Shown here in pieces: positions 5,910-6,834 of a stretch of 6,834 nt of DNA; position 1 is the first letter of the stretch, and every line of letters starts with the position of its first letter. Position numbers and translations under genes: made by a program. The stretch covers positions 1-6,834 of the forward strand of contig JBJHCR010000331.1 in assembly GCA_050486105.1 (NCBI GenBank), given 5' to 3'. A model generated the notes under the pieces. The model searched no databases and was not told where the DNA came from. It saw only the letters and a list, made by a program, of their open reading frames with translations. The stretch comes from JAEXNA01 sp050486105. GTDB lineage: Bacteria; Vulcanimicrobiota; Xenobia; Xenobiales; JADMJV01.

Positions 5910-6488
5910 ATGAGCCCAATCACTCATTTTCTAGTGTCTTGGGTTGTGGCCGATCGGGTCTTGCTCGATGACCGCGACAAGATGCTGGTGGCCGCTGCTG
6001 GAGTCTTGCCAGACCTGGATTCTCTGGGGGTGGTGGTGGATTTGGGGAGCCCGCTGTTGGGTGGACCAGAGACCGAGCTTTTTGCCACCTATCATCATTT
6101 TCTGACCCACGGGATCGCTGCGGCGGTGGTTATTCCCCTGTTGCTCACGCCTTGGGCTCAAGAGAAACTCAAGGTCTTCTTGTGGGGATTTGTGGTCTTT
6201 CACTTGCACGTGATCTGCGATTTGATCGGGGCCCGAGGTCCTGAACCCGAAGATCTTTGGCCCATCTACTATTTGGGACCATTCACCAAGAATTCCGGCG
6301 TCCTGATCTATCAGGATCAGTGGCCTCTCAATGCTTGGCCCAACGTCCTTTTGACTGTGCTTCTGTTGGGCTGGGTGTTCTACTCGATGTGGCGCAGGGA
6401 TAAGTCTCCGCTCTTACCCTGGGCACCTAGGATCCACGCTGAGGTGGTAGCGGTTTTGCGAAATCGCTTTGGAAGCCGAGACTCTTAG
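5910..6488 (+). CDS. YdjM-family membrane-bound metal-dependent hydrolase homologue
   Basis: The product has 192 residues. Conserved polar positions of the YdjM family are present in order: His6 in SPITHFLVSW, Pro34-Asp35-x-Asp37 in GVLPDLDSL, His62-His63 and Thr66-His67 in YHHFLTHG, and His100-x3-Asp104 in FHLHVICDLIG. These probably bind a metal near the membrane surface. Hydrophobic segments lie at about 68-80, 89-103 and 144-160. Family members are annotated as metal-dependent hydrolases, but their substrates are poorly known. ATG at 5910 has a good ribosome site, AGAAGGGG at 5895-5902, seven bases upstream. A 71-base gap separates it from the Nudix gene, so it may be cotranscribed or have its own promoter. 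A small hairpin CTCTA/TAGAG lies just before the ribosome site. Confidence 0.88.
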   Translation: MSPITHFLVSWVVADRVLLDDRDKMLVAAAGVLPDLDSLGVVVDLGSPLLGGPETELFATYHHFLTHGIAAAVVIPLLLTPWAQEKLKVFLWGFVVFHLHVICDLIGARGPEPEDLWPIYYLGPFTKNSGVLIYQDQWPLNAWPNVLLTVLLLGWVFYSMWRRDKSPLLPWAPRIHAEVVAVLRNRFGSRDS

Positions 6489-6519
6489 GAGCTGGCCAGG
6501 AACCCCTAGTTTCGAGTGC

Positions 6520-6582
6520 GGAGGCGCCGGGAACCCACGCAAGCGCCGGGAACCCGCGCTTGCGTGGGTGGCCCCGGCGTCC
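6520..6582. repeat. REP-like GC-rich palindrome with an internal 13-base direct repeat
   Basis: ACCCACGCAAGCGC (6533-6546) pairs perfectly with 6556-6569, a 14-bp stem with a nine-base CGGGAACCC loop. The stem continues outward through CGCCGGG (6525-6531) with CCCGGCG (6573-6579), and GGA/TCC beyond, with small bulges. GCGCCGGGAACCC occurs twice in direct orientation (6524-6536 and 6543-6555), offset by 19 bases. It lies 31 bases after the last gene. There is no T-tract, so it is not a classical terminator. It resembles bacterial repetitive extragenic palindromes, and whether it recurs in the genome cannot be seen here. Confidence 0.6.
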
Positions 6583-6762
6583 CCGTGGGTGTGGCAAGGC
6601 GCTTTTGACGCGGTTTGTTTGACACAAATAAGGAGAAAGCAACGAAGCCAGCCGGGATGGATCCGTGCTTCAAATCGGGAAGTTATTCCTGGCCAGATCC
6701 TAAGGCGGGTTAAACCCAATGCAAATGAATTAGCGAAATCTACGCAGGTTTTTTCGTAAAGC
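6583..6762. other. Intergenic DNA without a supported gene
   Basis: No frame has a credible start and composition. TTGACG at 6605-6610 with AATAAG at 6627-6632 (16-base spacer, poor -10) is a weak plus-strand promoter candidate. AAGGAG at 6630-6635 looks like a ribosome site but has no start codon at a suitable distance. GGGTTAAACCC at 6707-6717 is a short palindrome. Nothing here resembles tRNA or another known RNA that I can recognise. Confidence 0.4.
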
Positions 6763-6812
6763 GAGCCTTATCTTTGAAGTAGCTTACACCCAAAGAAAGG
6801 CTCCCAGCTACT
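6763..6812 (+). other. Long hairpin with a competing or pseudoknot pairing
   Basis: GAGCCTT plus TCTTTG (6763-6776, one bulged A at 6770) pairs with CAAAGA plus AAGGCTC (6791-6803), 13 bp around a 14-base loop. The loop segment AGTAGCT (6778-6784) is complementary to AGCTACT (6806-6812) just beyond the stem. A pseudoknot or two mutually exclusive hairpins are therefore possible. On the plus strand, TCTTTTTC (6815-6822) follows shortly after, beside an ATG at 6813 that may start a gene cut by the window edge. On the minus strand a frame ending in TAG (complement of 6811-6813) enters from the right, so the hairpin could instead be the terminator of a convergent gene. Confidence 0.4.
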
Positions 6813-6834
6813 ATGTCTTTTTCATCGAAAGAAA

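Noticed and set aside
6414..6759. Frames on both strands across the REP-like palindrome
   Set aside because: They cross the palindrome and the end of the YdjM-type gene, lack ribosome sites and show no family features.
6813..6834. ATG near the right edge that could begin a truncated plus-strand gene
   Set aside because: Only seven codons are visible and the ribosome site is poor. A minus-strand frame ending at the same place is equally possible, so no gene is called.

Overview
The window looks like chromosomal DNA of a Gram-negative bacterium. It encodes a lipoprotein with a lipobox, two proteins with Sec-type signal peptides, and a flavocytochrome of the inner membrane. Many starts have weak or no Shine-Dalgarno sequences and several use GTG or TTG. 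A small LamG-type (concanavalin A-like) lipoprotein and an HTTM membrane protein would fit the Planctomycetes-Verrucomicrobia group, but this placement is only an impression. There is no rRNA, tRNA, CRISPR array, transposase or phage gene.

Left part (1-1349, + strand): a complete or nearly complete flavocytochrome of the ferric reductase/NADPH oxidase type. It has two heme-ligand histidine pairs, an FAD domain and an NAD(P)H domain. Convergent to it, on the minus strand, lies a remarkable secreted acidic protein (1514-2017) with 33 cysteines, 32 of them in 16 Cys-Cys pairs spaced in a 26-residue repeat. It is followed by two tandem intrinsic terminators. Upstream on the same strand is a second, less certain small secreted ORF (2131-2502) that also carries Cys-Cys pairs.

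Middle (2503-3016): about 500 bases without a convincing protein gene. It holds a strong plus-strand intrinsic terminator (2841-2909) that no plus-strand gene explains. This suggests either a small RNA or a leader attenuator of the next operon.

Right part (3017-6488, + strand): five closely spaced co-directional genes, probably one or two operons. They encode a membrane-anchored HTTM partner with the W-N-x-F-A-P-x-P motif, an HTTM (vitamin K-dependent gamma-carboxylase-like) membrane protein, a LamG-fold lipoprotein, a YfcD-like Nudix hydrolase, and a YdjM-type membrane-bound metal-dependent hydrolase homologue. The first two almost certainly work as a pair. The last three share position only, and no common pathway is evident.

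The right end (6489-6834) has no supported gene. It holds a REP-like GC-rich palindrome (6520-6582) with an internal 13-base direct repeat, and a second long hairpin at 6763-6803 whose loop can pair with the bases just downstream.
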